Below are positions 35,728 through 43,753 of a stretch of 63,978 nucleotides of DNA, piece after piece. Position numbers and translations under genes: made by a program. The notes beneath the pieces were generated by a model, which was given only the letters and a program-made list of their open reading frames with translations, was not told where the DNA came from and did not search any database. How positions within the stretch are numbered: position 1 is the first letter of the stretch; every line of letters starts with the position of its first letter. The DNA is from an uncultured Lachnospiraceae bacterium. GTDB lineage: Bacteria; Bacillota; Clostridia; Lachnospirales; Lachnospiraceae. Location: the NCBI GenBank assembly GCA_947567595.1, contig CANOMQ010000021.1, positions 1-63,978 on the forward strand, written 5' to 3'.

Positions 35728-36921
35728 ATGGAAAAACCGGCGATTGCAGGCGGGACACCTGTCAGGGATACGAAACTGTTTTACGGACATCAGTATATTG
35801 ACGACGCGGACATTGCGGCGGTGGAGGCGGTGCTTCGGAGTGATTTTCTGACCTGCGGTCCCAAAATTACGGAATTGGAGCAAAGGCTCTGTGCGCTGAC
35901 GGGCGCGAAGTACGCGGTGGTATGCAGCAATGGCACGGCGGCGCTGCATATCGCGGCGCTTGCGGCAGGCGTGGGAGAGGACGACGAGCTGATTACGACG
36001 CCGATTACGTTTGCGGCGTCGGCAAACTGTGCGCTCTACTGCGGCGCGAAGCCTGTGTTTGCGGATATTAACCCAAGAACGTACAACATCAGGCCGGCTT
36101 GTGTCGCGGAAAAAATCACGGAACGGACAAAGGCGGTGGTTGCGGTTGACTTTACCGGTCAGGCTGTGGAGCTTGCGCCTTTATTGGAATTGTGCCGAAA
36201 GAAGGGAATTGCCCTGATTGAGGACGGTGCGCATTCGATTGGCACGAAATATAACGGGATGCCTGTCGGCAGCATTGCGGACATGACAACGTTCAGCTTT
36301 CATCCGGTGAAAACGGTAACAGGCGGTGAGGGCGGCGCGGTGCTGACAAACCGTGCCGATTTGTATGAAAAGCTGCTGCTGTACCGCTCGCACGGGATTA
36401 CGAAGGACGCGCGCTTTTTTGAGCGGGAAAGTCATGGGGCGTGGTATCATGAGCAGATTGATTTGGGCTATAATTACCGCATTACGGATATGCAGTGTGC
36501 GCTGATTATAAGTCAGCTTGACAAATTAGAGCGTTTTGCAAAGCGGCGCAGGGAGATTGTGGAGCGTTATAATGAGGCATTCCGAAAAATGCCGGAGCTG
36601 TTTGTGCAGGAGGAAATCGCGGAGTCGGATACGGTGCGGCATCTGTATATCCTGCGGATTGTGCCGGAGCGGCTGACCATTGACCGCAAGGGCTTTTTTG
36701 AGGCGCTCGGGGCGGAGAATATCGCTTGCAATGTGCATTACATTCCGGTGTACTGGCACCCGTATTATGGGAAGCTTGGGTACGAAAAGGGGCTTTGCCC
36801 GAACGCGGAGAAGCTTTACAATGAAATGCTGAGCCTGCCGCTTTATTATTCGCTGACGGATAAGGACGTGGACGATGTGATTGCGGCGGTGGAGAAGATT
36901 ATTGCTTATTATAGAAAATAG
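35728..36921 (+). CDS. pseC: UDP-4-amino-4,6-dideoxy-N-acetyl-beta-L-altrosamine transaminase, PseC
   Basis: PseC is a PLP-dependent aminotransferase (DegT/DnrJ/EryC1 family) that adds the 4-amino group to the PseB product from glutamate. In 397 residues: the PLP-contact CSNGTAALHIAALA near 72, DGAHSIGTKYNG near 168, and the Schiff-base lysine in FSFHPVKTVTGGEGGA near 195. Normal length. It stands between two hairpin regions, 80 bases after pseB. Confidence 0.95.
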   Translation: MEKPAIAGGTPVRDTKLFYGHQYIDDADIAAVEAVLRSDFLTCGPKITELEQRLCALTGAKYAVVCSNGTAALHIAALAAGVGEDDELITTPITFAASANCALYCGAKPVFADINPRTYNIRPACVAEKITERTKAVVAVDFTGQAVELAPLLELCRKKGIALIEDGAHSIGTKYNGMPVGSIADMTTFSFHPVKTVTGGEGGAVLTNRADLYEKLLLYRSHGITKDARFFERESHGAWYHEQIDLGYNYRITDMQCALIISQLDKLERFAKRRREIVERYNEAFRKMPELFVQEEIAESDTVRHLYILRIVPERLTIDRKGFFEALGAENIACNVHYIPVYWHPYYGKLGYEKGLCPNAEKLYNEMLSLPLYYSLTDKDVDDVIAAVEKIIAYYRK

Positions 36922-37003
36922 ATTGAAAAATCACAGACTTTCAATCGGAATATTTGTGCAGAGACATAAATTTGTTGGATTTGGAAAGTGTGGAGGATTA
37001 TGA

Positions 37004-37043
37004 AGTACAAGGGCAATGGCAGAACGCAGTCCTTGTACTTTTG
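37004..37043 (+). terminator. attenuator-like hairpin overlapping a 20-codon ORF, pseC-pseF gap
   Basis: A 10-bp perfect stem, AAGTACAAGG (37004-37013) with CCTTGTACTT (37032-37041), runs into TTTT. The stem lies inside a 20-codon frame (ATG 37001 to TGA 37063, MKYKGNGRTQSLYFWAYRKK) that has its own GGAGG SD at 36993-36997. Translation of that frame would melt the stem, so a leader-peptide attenuator is possible. The 36922-37090 gap holds nothing else that I can name. Confidence 0.5.
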
Positions 37044-37090
37044 GGCTTATCGGAAGAAGTGAAATAAATGGAATTACCGGAGGGTTACAG

Positions 37091-37789
37091 ATGAAAAGCG
37101 TGGCGATTATAACAGCGCGGGGCGGCAGTAAGCGCATACCGCGCAAGAATATCAAGCCGTTTTTGGGCAGACCGATTTTGGAGTATAGCATTGAGGCGGC
37201 GCTTGCGGCAGATATGTTTCATGAGGTCATGGTCTCGACGGACGACGAGGAGATTGCGAATGTGGCAAAAAAGGCGGGGGCAAAGGTGCCGTTTCTGCGC
37301 AGTGAAAAGACGGCAAACGACTTTGCGACGACGGCGGACGTGATTGCGGAGGTGCTTGACTCCTACGAGCGGATTGGCACAAGCTTCGGGCGGGTGTGCT
37401 GCATTTACCCGACGGCGCCGTTTGTGACGGCAAACGCGATTAAGACGGCGATGATGATACTGGAGCAGGAGCAGGCGGACAGCGTTATTCCGGTGGTAAA
37501 GTTCTCGTTTCCGCCGCAGCGCGGTGTACTCATTCAGGACGGCAGGATTGTGCCGAAGTGGAAGGAATGTATGAACATGCGTTCGCAGGACTTGGAGCCG
37601 CTTTACCATGACTGCGGGCAGTTTTATTGTCTGAATGTGGAGAGCTTTCGCAGGCAGAAGGCGATTTGGATGGAGAACGTGGTGCCGTTTGTGCAGGACG
37701 AGCTGTTTGTGCAGGATATTGACACGCCGGAAGACTGGAAGATGGCGGAGATGAAATATCGGCTGTTATATATGGACGAAAAGAGGTAA
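37091..37789 (+). CDS. pseF: pseudaminic acid cytidylyltransferase, PseF
   Basis: PseF activates pseudaminic acid with CTP to the CMP-sugar donor and releases pyrophosphate. The 232 residues have the CMP-sialate synthetase N-terminus IITARGGSKRIPRKNIKPFLGRP-like loop, STDDEEIANVAKKAG, and the YPTAPF motif near 105. ATG 37091 lies after GGAGGG; the frame is open earlier but without SD and would cross the hairpin. pseI follows after 8 bases. Confidence 0.93.
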   Translation: MKSVAIITARGGSKRIPRKNIKPFLGRPILEYSIEAALAADMFHEVMVSTDDEEIANVAKKAGAKVPFLRSEKTANDFATTADVIAEVLDSYERIGTSFGRVCCIYPTAPFVTANAIKTAMMILEQEQADSVIPVVKFSFPPQRGVLIQDGRIVPKWKECMNMRSQDLEPLYHDCGQFYCLNVESFRRQKAIWMENVVPFVQDELFVQDIDTPEDWKMAEMKYRLLYMDEKR

Positions 37790-37797
37790 AACAGGGT

Positions 37798-38847
37798 ATG
37801 GGTAATACAATTCAGGTGAACGGCAGGACGGTCGGGGACGGCGCGCCTGCATATATTATCGCGGAAATGTCGGCAAACCATGCAGGAAGTATGGAGCGCG
37901 CCCTCGAAATGATTTCGGTGGCGAAGGAGGCGGGGGCGGACTGTGTGAAAATCCAGACGTACACGCCGGACACGATGACGATTGACTGCCATAATGAATA
38001 TTTCAATATCGAAAAGGGGACTTGGGAGGGGGAAAACCTCTATTCCCTGTATCAGAAGGCATATACGCCGTGGGAGTGGCAGGATAAGCTGCGCGACGAG
38101 GCGGCGCGTGTGGGGATTGATTTTCTCTCTACGCCGTTTGACAATACTTCGGTGGATTTTTTGGAGAAGCTTGGGCTTTCATTTTATAAAATCGCGTCGT
38201 TTGAGATGGTGGATATTCCGCTGTTGGAGTACATTGCGTCAAAGAACAAACCGATTATTATGTCAACCGGTATGGCGACATTGCAAGAGATTGAGGAGGC
38301 GGTGGAAGCCATATATGCGACCGGAAACAGACAGCTTGCATTGATGAAGTGTTCCAGTGCATATCCGGCAAAGAGCGAGGAAATGAATTTGCGGACAATC
38401 TGCGATTTGAAAAAGCGGTTTGCAATTCCAATCGGGCTTTCCGACCATTCGATGGGAAGCTTTAGCGCGGCGACGGCGGTTGCGATGGGGGCGAATATCA
38501 TTGAAAAGCATTTCTGTGTCAGCCGTGCGATTGAAAATCCCGATTCGTCGTTTTCGATGGAGCCGGACGAGTTTCGGGAAATGGTGGCGCAGGTGCGTGA
38601 GGTTGAGAAGGCAATGGGGACAGTTGCGTATGGCGTGTCGAAGCAGGAGGAGACGAATGCGTGTTTTCGGCGTTCGTTGTTTGTGGTGGAGGATATCAAG
38701 GCGGGCGAGGCGTTTACGCCGGAAAACGTCAGAAGTATCCGTCCGGCGTATGGACTGGCGCCTAAGCATTACAAGGAGATTTTGGGGAAACATGCGGCGC
38801 GCGATTTGACGCGCGGAACGCCGTTGGCGTTTGCGGATATAAAATAG
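37798..38847 (+). CDS. pseI: pseudaminic acid synthase, PseI
   Basis: PseI condenses the 6-deoxy-AltdiNAc hexose with phosphoenolpyruvate. The 349 residues show the NeuB-type TIM barrel (YIIAEMSANHAGS, VKIQTYTPDTMT, FLSTPFDNTSVDFLE, GLSDHSMGS) and a C-terminal SAF (antifreeze-like) domain from about 290. SANHAGS and the FDNTSVDFLE segment favour PseI over NeuB or LegI. An uncommon point: the start codon directly follows a GGGT stretch with AAGAGG as SD. Confidence 0.94.
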   Translation: MGNTIQVNGRTVGDGAPAYIIAEMSANHAGSMERALEMISVAKEAGADCVKIQTYTPDTMTIDCHNEYFNIEKGTWEGENLYSLYQKAYTPWEWQDKLRDEAARVGIDFLSTPFDNTSVDFLEKLGLSFYKIASFEMVDIPLLEYIASKNKPIIMSTGMATLQEIEEAVEAIYATGNRQLALMKCSSAYPAKSEEMNLRTICDLKKRFAIPIGLSDHSMGSFSAATAVAMGANIIEKHFCVSRAIENPDSSFSMEPDEFREMVAQVREVEKAMGTVAYGVSKQEETNACFRRSLFVVEDIKAGEAFTPENVRSIRPAYGLAPKHYKEILGKHAARDLTRGTPLAFADIK

Positions 38848-38866
38848 GAAGAGTTAGGTTTGGAAT

Positions 38867-39319
38867 ATGTGCTTATCTTTGCGAAAAGTAACGGCGGAAG
38901 ACGTCGATTTGCTCTATGAATGGGCGAATGACAGGACAGTGCGGCAAAACGCGTTTCATACGGAGCCGATTTTGTATGAAAATCATGTGAAATGGTTTGC
39001 AAAAACGCTGGCGGACAAGACGGTGTACCACTATATTTTATGCGCAGGGGATACGCCTGTCGGGCAAATCCGGTTCAATGTCACGGACGGTGAGGCGTTG
39101 ATTGATTATAGTATCGGTGCGCCGTATCGTGGGTGCGGATATGGGAAAAAACTACTTGCACTAGCGAAGAAGCAGGTTGTTTTGGATAAAATAGCGGGAG
39201 TTGTGAAATTGGTCGGTCAAGTGAAATATGAAAACCATGCGTCGGCACGGGCATTTGAAGCATGCGGGTTTGCGAGGAAGGAACTGGACGGGTATATCCA
39301 GTATGAATATACTTTATAA
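38867..39319 (+). CDS. pseH: PseH-like N-acetyltransferase (GNAT)
   Basis: PseH acetylates the 4-amino group made by PseC. This 150-residue GNAT protein has the acetyl-CoA pyrophosphate loop GAPYRGCGYGKKLLALA and the N-terminal RKVTAEDVDLLYEWANDRTVR pattern common in pathway-associated acetyltransferases. Catalytic residues cannot be assigned by eye; position inside the pse operon makes PseH the best reading. Because a formyltransferase follows, the two may act on different amino groups or one may replace the other. Confidence 0.78.
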   Translation: MCLSLRKVTAEDVDLLYEWANDRTVRQNAFHTEPILYENHVKWFAKTLADKTVYHYILCAGDTPVGQIRFNVTDGEALIDYSIGAPYRGCGYGKKLLALAKKQVVLDKIAGVVKLVGQVKYENHASARAFEACGFARKELDGYIQYEYTL

Positions 39320-39372
39320 AATGAGTATTCTTTATAAATAACAGATGATTGGCGGCGGAAAGGAGTGGGCGA

Positions 39373-40059
39373 ATGCGAATAATTATTGCGACAATCAAGT
39401 CATGGAACATTGCGCGCGCGCAGGCATTGCAGAAACAGTATCAAGGGGTTCATGAGATTGCTCTATACACGGAAAAAGAAGAATTGACAGTAGATAACGT
39501 GTGTGATTTTAATCCCGACTACATTTTACTGCCCCACTGGTCGTATTTTATTCCCGATGAGATTACCCAAAATTGGGAGTGCGTGGTGTTCCACATGACG
39601 GATTTGCCATACGGGCGCGGCGGCAGTCCCTTGCAAAATCTGATTGTGCGCGGTCATAAGGAGACAAAGGTATCGGCAATCAGGGTGACTGCAACGTTTG
39701 ACGCCGGACCAGTGTATATGAAACGTCCGTTGTCACTTGCGGGAAGTGCGCAGGAGATTTTTATACGGTGCGCGGATTTGATTTTCGGGGAAATGATACC
39801 AAGGCTTCTGACGGAAAAAATCACCCCAACGCCGCAGGAAGGCGAGCCGGTTATTTTCAAGCGCAGAAAGCCGGAGGATAGCGAAATAACATCTGATATG
39901 GAATTGGATACAATCTATGACTATATCCGAATGCTGGACGCGGAGGGGTATCCGCGCGCGTATTTGGAGTTTGGCGGTTATCGGCTGGCGTTTGAGGACG
40001 CGGATTTGGCAGAGGACGGGCAGACGCTTTCGGCGCGTGTTGTTTTTCAAAAAAGATAG
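39373..40059 (+). CDS. sugar N-formyltransferase-like protein
   Basis: A 228-residue member of the formyltransferase fold (methionyl-tRNA, ArnA and sugar N-formyltransferases). The signature HMTDLPYGRGGSP near 83 corresponds to the family loop HxxxLPxxRGxxP, and the downstream Asp is in TFDAGPVY. The asparagine that normally precedes the His by two (N-x-H) is a Val here, which is odd. Too short for a tRNA enzyme and embedded in the pse operon, it probably transfers formyl from N10-formyl-THF to an amino sugar. ATG 39373 with AAAGGAG upstream is the start. A 14-bp palindrome follows the stop. Confidence 0.75.
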   Translation: MRIIIATIKSWNIARAQALQKQYQGVHEIALYTEKEELTVDNVCDFNPDYILLPHWSYFIPDEITQNWECVVFHMTDLPYGRGGSPLQNLIVRGHKETKVSAIRVTATFDAGPVYMKRPLSLAGSAQEIFIRCADLIFGEMIPRLLTEKITPTPQEGEPVIFKRRKPEDSEITSDMELDTIYDYIRMLDAEGYPRAYLEFGGYRLAFEDADLAEDGQTLSARVVFQKR

Positions 40060-40060
40060 T

Positions 40061-40074
40061 GTGAAAATTTTCAC
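40061..40074. repeat. perfect 14-bp palindrome GTGAAAATTTTCAC
   Basis: Sits immediately after the formyltransferase stop. Its half-sites repeat the GTGAAAA/TTTCAC elements of the hairpin at 35649-35696, also just after a stop codon in the same operon. May be a short hairpin or a protein-binding site. Confidence 0.4.
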
Positions 40075-40140
40075 ATAAGAAAGAAGTCTGTATTGCAAAT
40101 ATTGTATAGAGATACAAATTGGCAGGAATGGGGGAAGGAA

Positions 40141-40830
40141 ATGAAAACGGTATTAATCGTAGCGGCGCACCCGGACGATGAAATTCTTGGCGTCGGTGCT
40201 ACGGCGGCAAGGCATGTCTCGTGCGGGGACGCGGTGTATGCGTTTATTTTAGGAGAAGGACAGACCTCGCGCGGTGCGCACAGGGAGGACACGGGAAAAG
40301 AGGTTGTGGACGCGCTTCATCAGAACACGTTGGAGAGCGCGAAGGCAATCGGATTTCGGGACGTGTTTTTCGCGGATTTTCCCGACAACCGCTTTGACGA
40401 AGTGGACTTGCTGGACATTGTGAAGGCGGTGGAGGAGAAAATCCGGGAGCTGAAGCCGCAGATTGTGTATACACATTATAGCGGCGATTTAAATGTGGAC
40501 CACCAGTATACGGCGCGCGCGGTGCTGACGGCGACAAGACCGATTGGGGATTACTGCGTGGAGGAGCTTTATGCGTTTGAAACGCTTTCCTCGTCGGAAT
40601 GGAATTTTGATTACAGCGCACAGCCTGCGTTTTGCCCGAATGTGTTTGTGGACATTTCAAAATATTATGCACAGAAGGAAAAAGCAATGCAATGCTATGT
40701 GTCGGAGCTTTGCGCGTTTCCGCACCCGAGGAGCCTTGCGGGTATGGACGTGCTGTCAAGAACGCGTGGCATGGAGGCGGGAATGGAGCGGGCGGAGGCA
40801 TTCATGCTGCTTCGCAAATCTGTAAAATAA
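40141..40830 (+). CDS. PIG-L family N-deacetylase
   Basis: The 229-residue zinc-dependent deacetylase has AAHPDDEILGVGATAARH at the N-terminus, providing metal ligands His and Asp-Asp, and HYSGDLNVDHQYT near 120 with further ligand His residues. Family members remove acetyl groups from GlcNAc-type sugars. Within the pse operon, right after a formyltransferase, it could unmask an amino group for re-acylation. The start is ATG 40141 with GGGAAGGA upstream. The substrate is inferred, not seen. Confidence 0.85.
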   Translation: MKTVLIVAAHPDDEILGVGATAARHVSCGDAVYAFILGEGQTSRGAHREDTGKEVVDALHQNTLESAKAIGFRDVFFADFPDNRFDEVDLLDIVKAVEEKIRELKPQIVYTHYSGDLNVDHQYTARAVLTATRPIGDYCVEELYAFETLSSSEWNFDYSAQPAFCPNVFVDISKYYAQKEKAMQCYVSELCAFPHPRSLAGMDVLSRTRGMEAGMERAEAFMLLRKSVK

Positions 40831-40881
40831 CAGGCGAAATGAATTGTTATGTAAATATAAAAACATTGGAGGAAACAGGAA

Positions 40882-41961
40882 ATGTTTTATATTCGCGCCG
40901 ACGGCAATACGCAGATTGGAATGGGGCATATCATGCGCTGTCTTTCGATTGCGGAGGCGGCTGCCGATTTGGGGGAGGCTTGTAAGCCTGTCTTTCTCGT
41001 GGCGGACGAGGCGTGCCGTAGTATGATTGCGGAGCGGGGCTTTCGCGTGATTGTGCTGCATACGGATTACAGGGATATGATGAGCGAGCTTCCACTGCTT
41101 GAAAACATGCTGGTGTGGGAGCGCGACTTACTACTTGTGGACAGCTATCAGGCGGACACGGCGTATTTTGCGGCGGTTTCCAAGGTTGCCGTCACGGTCT
41201 GCCTTGAGGATATGGGTGAGCCGTATCCGGTTGATATGCTGATTAATTACAACCTTTATGCGCCAAAGCTTGCGGGGCGGTATCAGATCAATGGAAAGCC
41301 GCTTGACACGCTTTTGGGTGCGTCGTTTGTACCGCTTAGAAGCTTGTTTCAGACAGATAACGCGTACACGGTGAGAGATAGAGTGATGGATGTTATGATT
41401 ACGACAGGCGGCAGTGACCCTCATTTTGCGGCAGGGGTGTTTCTTGGGGCATTTCTTGCGGCGGAGGATACCTTTTGCTGCGGGCATGATAAAAACCCGA
41501 TTACATGGCACGTTGTGAGTGGACCGTTTAACGCGTTTGCAAAGGATTTGAAGGGACAGTTTGGCGGGCGGGACAATGTTGTGATTTATGAAGGCTTAAA
41601 GGATTTAAAGGCATTGATGAAACGCTGTGACGTGGTGCTGACGGCGACGGGGAGCACGGTTTATGAGATTTGCGCGCTTGGCGTGCCGATGATTGCGTTT
41701 TATTTTGCAGAAAACCAAAGGCAGGGCGCGCAGGAGTTAGCGGAGCTTACGGAGATTGTGAATGCGGGGTGCTTTTGTGCGGACAAGGACGCGGTGACAA
41801 AACAGGCAACGGAGGCGTTGCGGCGGTGCGTCCATGATAAGGAATACCGTGCGTTATTATACAGGCAGGAGCGTCGGCTGGTTGACGCAAAGGGCGCGGG
41901 AAGGATTGCGAGCAGGATTTTTCAGTTGCAATGGGAACGGTATCATGCGGAATTGCTTTAA
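40882..41961 (+). CDS. pseG: UDP-2,4-diacetamido-2,4,6-trideoxy-beta-L-altropyranose hydrolase, PseG
   Basis: PseG cleaves UDP from the diacetylated sugar before condensation by PseI. It is a MurG-like GT-B hydrolase of 359 residues with the catalytic-His motif GMGHIMRCLSIAEA near 15, TTGGSDPH near 173, and the nucleotide-binding TATGSTVYEICALGVPMIAF near 255. This completes the pathway, in the gene order B, C, F, I, H, G. The stop codon overlaps the first of the AATGGAAC repeats. Confidence 0.93.
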   Translation: MFYIRADGNTQIGMGHIMRCLSIAEAAADLGEACKPVFLVADEACRSMIAERGFRVIVLHTDYRDMMSELPLLENMLVWERDLLLVDSYQADTAYFAAVSKVAVTVCLEDMGEPYPVDMLINYNLYAPKLAGRYQINGKPLDTLLGASFVPLRSLFQTDNAYTVRDRVMDVMITTGGSDPHFAAGVFLGAFLAAEDTFCCGHDKNPITWHVVSGPFNAFAKDLKGQFGGRDNVVIYEGLKDLKALMKRCDVVLTATGSTVYEICALGVPMIAFYFAENQRQGAQELAELTEIVNAGCFCADKDAVTKQATEALRRCVHDKEYRALLYRQERRLVDAKGAGRIASRIFQLQWERYHAELL

Positions 41962-42011
41962 ATGGAACTCTTTTATAAATGGAACCCTTTTCAATGGAGT
42001 TCTCCCTTTTC
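41961..42011 (+). repeat. degenerate AATGGAAC-YYTTTTC direct repeats, upstream set
   Basis: Three tandem units of 15-19 bases: AATGGAACTCTTTTATA (41961), AATGGAACCCTTTTC (41978) and AATGGAGTTCTCCCTTTTC (41993). A similar set follows the next gene at 42491-42557. The unit is also open in one frame as repeats of FQW/KWN-type codons. Function unknown. Confidence 0.6.
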
Positions 42012-42051
42012 GGAATTGTGTACCTAGTGGGAAATCACGTATAAATATACA

Positions 42052-42080
42052 TTGTAAATGGCAGATAAAGATTTTATAAT
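42052..42080 (+). promoter_or_regulatory. sigma-A promoter of the pyrophosphatase-like gene
   Basis: TTGTAA (42052-42057), 17-base spacer and TATAAT (42075-42080), about 38 bases before the ATG. It gives this small gene its own expression inside the cluster. Confidence 0.65.
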
Positions 42081-42117
42081 CAAAGATATAAAACCGGAAT
42101 TTTGAAAGGAAATATAA

Positions 42118-42462
42118 ATGAGAAATGATTATCCGGGTATAATTGGCAAAATCGTGCATGGCAAAATTGACCGACCACTTGGAAGCCATCACCCACGCCA
42201 CCCAGAGATGGTTTATCCAATTAACTATGGCTATGTTGAAAGTGTTTTTGCGGAAGATGGTGCGGAGCAGGATATTTATCTGTTTGGAGTCAATATTCCT
42301 GTAGAAAAATTTGAAGGGCGTGTTATAGCAGTATACCGCAGATTTGATGATATAGAAGATAAATGGATCGTCTCATCAAGTGATAAAGATTTTTCAGATG
42401 AGGAAATCCTGAGACAGATACAATTTCAGGAGCAGTATTTTCATGGAGCATTGCTACGATAA
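42118..42462 (+). CDS. small inorganic pyrophosphatase-like protein
   Basis: The 114 residues resemble the short Firmicute version of family I pyrophosphatase: VHGKIDRPLGSHHPRHPEMVYPINYGYVE, an acidic EDGAEQDIYLFGVN loop, and DDIEDKWIVSS. Family I enzymes are usually about 170 or more residues, so this is a shortened form, and activity is uncertain. Its DNA is AT-richer than its neighbours and degenerate repeats lie on both sides, suggesting an inserted cassette. PseF releases pyrophosphate, but a pathway link is only a guess. Confidence 0.72.
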   Translation: MRNDYPGIIGKIVHGKIDRPLGSHHPRHPEMVYPINYGYVESVFAEDGAEQDIYLFGVNIPVEKFEGRVIAVYRRFDDIEDKWIVSSSDKDFSDEEILRQIQFQEQYFHGALLR

Positions 42463-42490
42463 AATCCTGTTTATAGGTCTGTTAAATCGC

Positions 42491-42557
42491 ATTGGGAACA
42501 CTTTTCCGAAAAGGAGATGGAATTTTATTCAATGGAACTTTTTCAGTGGAGTTTGTC
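42491..42557 (+). repeat. degenerate AATGGAAC-type direct repeats, downstream set
   Basis: Units ATTGGGAACACTTTTCC (42491), GATGGAATTTTATTC (42516), AATGGAACTTTTTC (42531) and AGTGGAGTTTGTC (42545) echo those at 41961-42011. The stretch 42463-42589 between genes contains only these and no clear promoter. Confidence 0.6.
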
Positions 42558-42589
42558 AACAGAGAACACTTTGGAACGGAGATTAGTCA

Positions 42590-43723
42590 ATGGCAGAAAA
42601 GAACGGGCGACAATTAAATTATGAGGTGCTGCGCATTCTTGCAATGTTGATGATTGTGTGCCTCCATTATCTGAGCAAGGGCGGTTTTTTGGGAGTGCCT
42701 GCACGGGAGCATATCAGCATGTCGGGGTATGCGGCGTGGCTGATTGAGGCGTTCTGCCTTGTCGCGGTGAATGTTTATGTGCTGATTAGCGGCTATTTTG
42801 GGGGCGGTTCTGAAACAAAGGACGTGTTAAAACGCCCGTTTACGATATGGAAACAGGTGTTTTTTTATTCGGTAGCAATCGGTATCATCGCGGCTGTCAC
42901 AGGGATTTACCAGTCTGACACACATCAAATGTTTTCTGGGGCTTATGCGGGAATGCCGCGGCTGGACATGTATCAGATTTTTACGTATGTTTTTCCGATT
43001 GTGACGGAGCATTACTGGTTTGCCACGTCATATATCATTCTCTGCCTTTTTATGCCGTTTTTGGATAAAGGGGCGAATGCGCTTGACCAAAAAAGCTTTG
43101 CAAAGCTTTTAGGCGGTTTTCTGCTGATTTTCAGCGTGGCAAAGACGGTTATTCCAATGCAGCTTGCTTGGGATAAGTATGGGTATGACGCTTTTTGGTT
43201 TGTGACGCTTTATCTGACAGGGGCGTATATCCGGCGCTTTGGCGTTGCGGCGCTTTGCAGCAGGGCGAGGGCGGCGGCGCTTTATGTCGGCTGTGCGCTG
43301 CTTACATTTGCGTCGTTTCTTATTATAAGGAAGGTATTTTTTGCGACGGGAAGCCTTGAGGCGTTTGTCAATTATGCGTATACGTATAATCATGTGCTGT
43401 GTTATCTTGGCGCGGTTGGGCTGTTTATGGCATTTCAAGAGAATGCAAACAAAAGTTCAAACAAGGAGGCGCGGCGGCTGGAGCGGTTTCGCAGACCGAT
43501 TGTGCTGGTTTCGGGGGCGACGTTTGGCGTGTATTTAATCCATGAGCATATCAATATCCGCTATTTGTGGCTGCAATGGTTTGACTGCGCGGCTTGGGTG
43601 GACGCGCCGCTTCCCGGTTTTTTGGGGCATATGATTTTTACGGTGCTGACCGTTTATATTGTGTGTACGCTGATTGAAATGATTCGGAAAAAGGCAGCTG
43701 CAATGATAGGGAAAAGACGATAA
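42590..43723 (+). CDS. acyltransferase family 3 membrane protein
   Basis: The 377 residues contain about ten membrane helices and the family start NYEVLRILAMLMIVCLHYLSKGG, whose His in the first helix is the conserved catalytic-type residue. Such proteins O-acetylate or otherwise acylate surface sugars at the membrane. It is likely a decorating enzyme for the glycan made here. A short basic C-terminus (RKKAAAMIGKRR) is cytoplasmic. Confidence 0.85.
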   Translation: MAEKNGRQLNYEVLRILAMLMIVCLHYLSKGGFLGVPAREHISMSGYAAWLIEAFCLVAVNVYVLISGYFGGGSETKDVLKRPFTIWKQVFFYSVAIGIIAAVTGIYQSDTHQMFSGAYAGMPRLDMYQIFTYVFPIVTEHYWFATSYIILCLFMPFLDKGANALDQKSFAKLLGGFLLIFSVAKTVIPMQLAWDKYGYDAFWFVTLYLTGAYIRRFGVAALCSRARAAALYVGCALLTFASFLIIRKVFFATGSLEAFVNYAYTYNHVLCYLGAVGLFMAFQENANKSSNKEARRLERFRRPIVLVSGATFGVYLIHEHINIRYLWLQWFDCAAWVDAPLPGFLGHMIFTVLTVYIVCTLIEMIRKKAAAMIGKRR

Positions 43724-43753
43724 ACTTGCAGGTTGTTGGGTTGGAGGATTGGA

